The notes beneath the pieces are model-generated. The model saw only the letters and a list, made by a program, of their open reading frames with translations, was not told the DNA's origin and did not search any database. From assembly GCA_009843675.1 (NCBI GenBank), contig VYCZ01000318.1:1-5897 (forward strand): a stretch of DNA of 5,897 bases, given 5' to 3'. Every line of letters starts with the position of its first letter. Position 1 is the stretch's first letter. Both the position numbers and the translations under genes were made by a program. Below, piece after piece: positions 4,395-5,897 of the stretch. The DNA is from Gammaproteobacteria bacterium (lineage in GTDB: Bacteria; Pseudomonadota; Gammaproteobacteria; Eutrophobiales; Eutrophobiaceae).

Positions 4395-5897
4395 ATGCGT
4401 GAATTACATGACTTTCCAGGAGGACTCTTGCTGGAGCCGCACAAGGAGATTACGGACCAGAAGATGTCCATCCTGCATCCCTTGCCGGAGCGCATGTTCC
4501 TGCCTTTGCAGCAACATATCGGCCAGCCGGCAGTACCGGCAGTTAAAATTGGCGACAAGGTGCTCAAAGGCCAGATCATTGCCCGGCCCGACGGTTACGT
4601 GAGCGTCCCCGTTCATGCCAGCACCTCCGGGACGATTACGGATATCGGCGATTACCCCGTACCCAATCCGACAATAAGCAAGGCGCCGTGTATCGTGCTG
4701 GAACCGGACGGCAATGACGCCTGGTTCGATATCGAACCCACCGAGGAATATGATCGCGCCGAACCGGCGAAATTACAGGAGCTGATCCGGGATTGCGGCA
4801 TAGCCGGCCTGGGCGGCGCAGGTTTTCCGGCCCATGTCAAATTGATGGAAGGAGTAGAGAACGCGGTCGATACCTTGATCATCAACGGCGTCGAATGCGA
4901 ACCGCATATCACCTGCGACGACCGATTGATCCAGGAAAAGGCTTCCTACATCATCTCCGGGGCCCGCATGATACGCCACGCCGTGCAGGCCAGGCACTGC
5001 GTCATCGCGGTAGAGGACGACATGGAACTCGCCTATAACGCCCTGGCCGGACTGGTCGACGACGACCTGGAACTGGTCAGGGTGCCTACCCGTTACCCCG
5101 CGGGAGGAGAGAAACAACTCATCAGGACACTGACCGGCAAGGACGTCCCCAGCGGGGGATTACCGATTCACATCGGCATAGTCATCCACAATGTGGCCAC
5201 GGCCGCCGCGGTGTACCGCGCCGTGACGCGCGGGGAACCCATCGTCTCGCGTTACATCACGGTGACGGGGAAGGTGGATAACCCCGTCAACCTGCAGGTG
5301 CTTATCGGCACTCCGGTCGAGGACTGCCTCGCTACCTGCGGCTACCGGCACAGTGAGGAAAACAAGGTGATCATCGGCGGCCCCATGATGGGCCTGCGCG
5401 TCACCAGCCCCAACATGCCCGTGATCAAGACCACCAACTGTATCATCATCGAGGAGAACGCCCCGTCCCACCCGGAGATGCCCTGTATCCGTTGCGGCGA
5501 TTGCGCGGACGTGTGTCCGGAACTACTGCTGCCCCAGCAACTGTACTGGTTTGCCAAAACCGGGGATACCGACCGGCTCCGGGAATATCGCCTGTTCGAT
5601 TGTATAGAGTGCGGCTGTTGCGCCTACGTCTGCCCCAGCCGGATCCCGCTTGTGCACTATTACCGCCAGGCCAAGTCGCAGGTTGTCCTTGAAGAGGAGC
5701 AGAGCCGGGAGGCGGACCGGGCCAGGCAGCGTTTCAACCGGAAAAATGATCGATTGAGGATCGAGGCGAACAGTAGGGATAAAGCCAGGGCGCACGGCGA
5801 GGAGGACCCGGGACAGGACACCAGGGCTGAGAAAAAAGCCTACGTGGAGGAAGCGCTGGCCCGGACCCGGGCAAAGCGCCGGCAGCGGTCTCCCGGG
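4395..5897 (+). CDS. rnfC: Rnf/Rsx electron transport complex subunit RnfC, 3'-truncated by window edge
   Basis: Membrane-associated NADH/ferredoxin-side subunit of the Rnf (Rsx) complex, which couples electron transfer between NADH and ferredoxin to ion movement, or keeps SoxR reduced in E. coli. 501 codons are open to the window end with no stop. The N-terminus (MRELHDFPGGLLLEPHKE) matches the conserved WDFNGGIHPPE region of E. coli RsxC, supporting ATG 4395. Further motifs are GLGGAGFP (138-145, flavin/NADH site), INGVECEPHITCDDRL, YPAGGEKQL and GKDVPSGG. Two 4Fe-4S motifs follow: CIRCGDCADVCP (C364, C367, C370, C374) and CIECGCCAYVCP (C403, C406, C409, C413, with an extra C408). After residue 415 comes a highly charged, probably helical tail with EEALARTRAKRR, like the Ala/Lys-rich tail of enterobacterial RsxC. 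No Shine-Dalgarno precedes ATG 4395; AGGAGG at 4418-4423 is inside the gene. rnfB, the usual upstream neighbour, is absent here. Confidence 0.96.
   Translation, partial: MRELHDFPGGLLLEPHKEITDQKMSILHPLPERMFLPLQQHIGQPAVPAVKIGDKVLKGQIIARPDGYVSVPVHASTSGTITDIGDYPVPNPTISKAPCIVLEPDGNDAWFDIEPTEEYDRAEPAKLQELIRDCGIAGLGGAGFPAHVKLMEGVENAVDTLIINGVECEPHITCDDRLIQEKASYIISGARMIRHAVQARHCVIAVEDDMELAYNALAGLVDDDLELVRVPTRYPAGGEKQLIRTLTGKDVPSGGLPIHIGIVIHNVATAAAVYRAVTRGEPIVSRYITVTGKVDNPVNLQVLIGTPVEDCLATCGYRHSEENKVIIGGPMMGLRVTSPNMPVIKTTNCIIIEENAPSHPEMPCIRCGDCADVCPELLLPQQLYWFAKTGDTDRLREYRLFDCIECGCCAYVCPSRIPLVHYYRQAKSQVVLEEEQSREADRARQRFNRKNDRLRIEANSRDKARAHGEEDPGQDTRAEKKAYVEEALARTRAKRRQRSPG

Noticed and set aside
4385..4616. 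Minus-strand open frames over the start of rnfC
   Set aside because: They are shadows of the conserved RnfC N-terminal region on the plus strand.

Overview
The window looks like chromosomal DNA from a GC-rich gammaproteobacterium, probably an uncultured or environmental one. The evidence is a fused three-activity CysG of enterobacterial layout (459 aa, colinear with the E. coli protein), an MltF-type lytic transglycosylase and an RnfC with two 4Fe-4S motifs. This lineage call is inference; no RNA gene or phylogenetic marker is present.

Layout, left to right. (1) The 3' part of egtD (ergothioneine pathway methyltransferase) is cut by the left edge. (2) mltF follows on the same strand, overlapping or abutting egtD. 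It encodes a lipoprotein murein transglycosylase, but no good start codon sits where the signal peptide should begin. (3) An intergenic repeat cluster (about 2244-2396) is built from a short element with core AGGACACCCA / TGGGTGTCCT. It supplies the last codons and the stop of mltF and ends just before the Shine-Dalgarno of msrB. (4) msrB (+) and cysG (-) are convergent, with one base between their stop codons. (5) A second cluster of the same repeat family (about 4241-4378) lies between the divergent cysG and rnfC. (6) rnfC (+) runs off the right edge.

The genes share a loose redox/sulfur theme: ergothioneine synthesis, methionine sulfoxide repair, siroheme for sulfite or nitrite reductase, and Rnf electron transport. 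They do not form one obvious operon.

Two things stand out. The first is the repeat family: twelve exact copies of a 10-bp core in two intergenic spaces, in both orientations. Each cluster contains a perfect hairpin, and the two hairpin loops look related. The second is CysG, whose methyltransferase domain has lost the usual FGRGGEE arginine and first glutamate (here FGSGGAE) and reads VPCIS instead of VPGIT. No mobile-element protein, phage gene, CRISPR array or RNA gene is visible.
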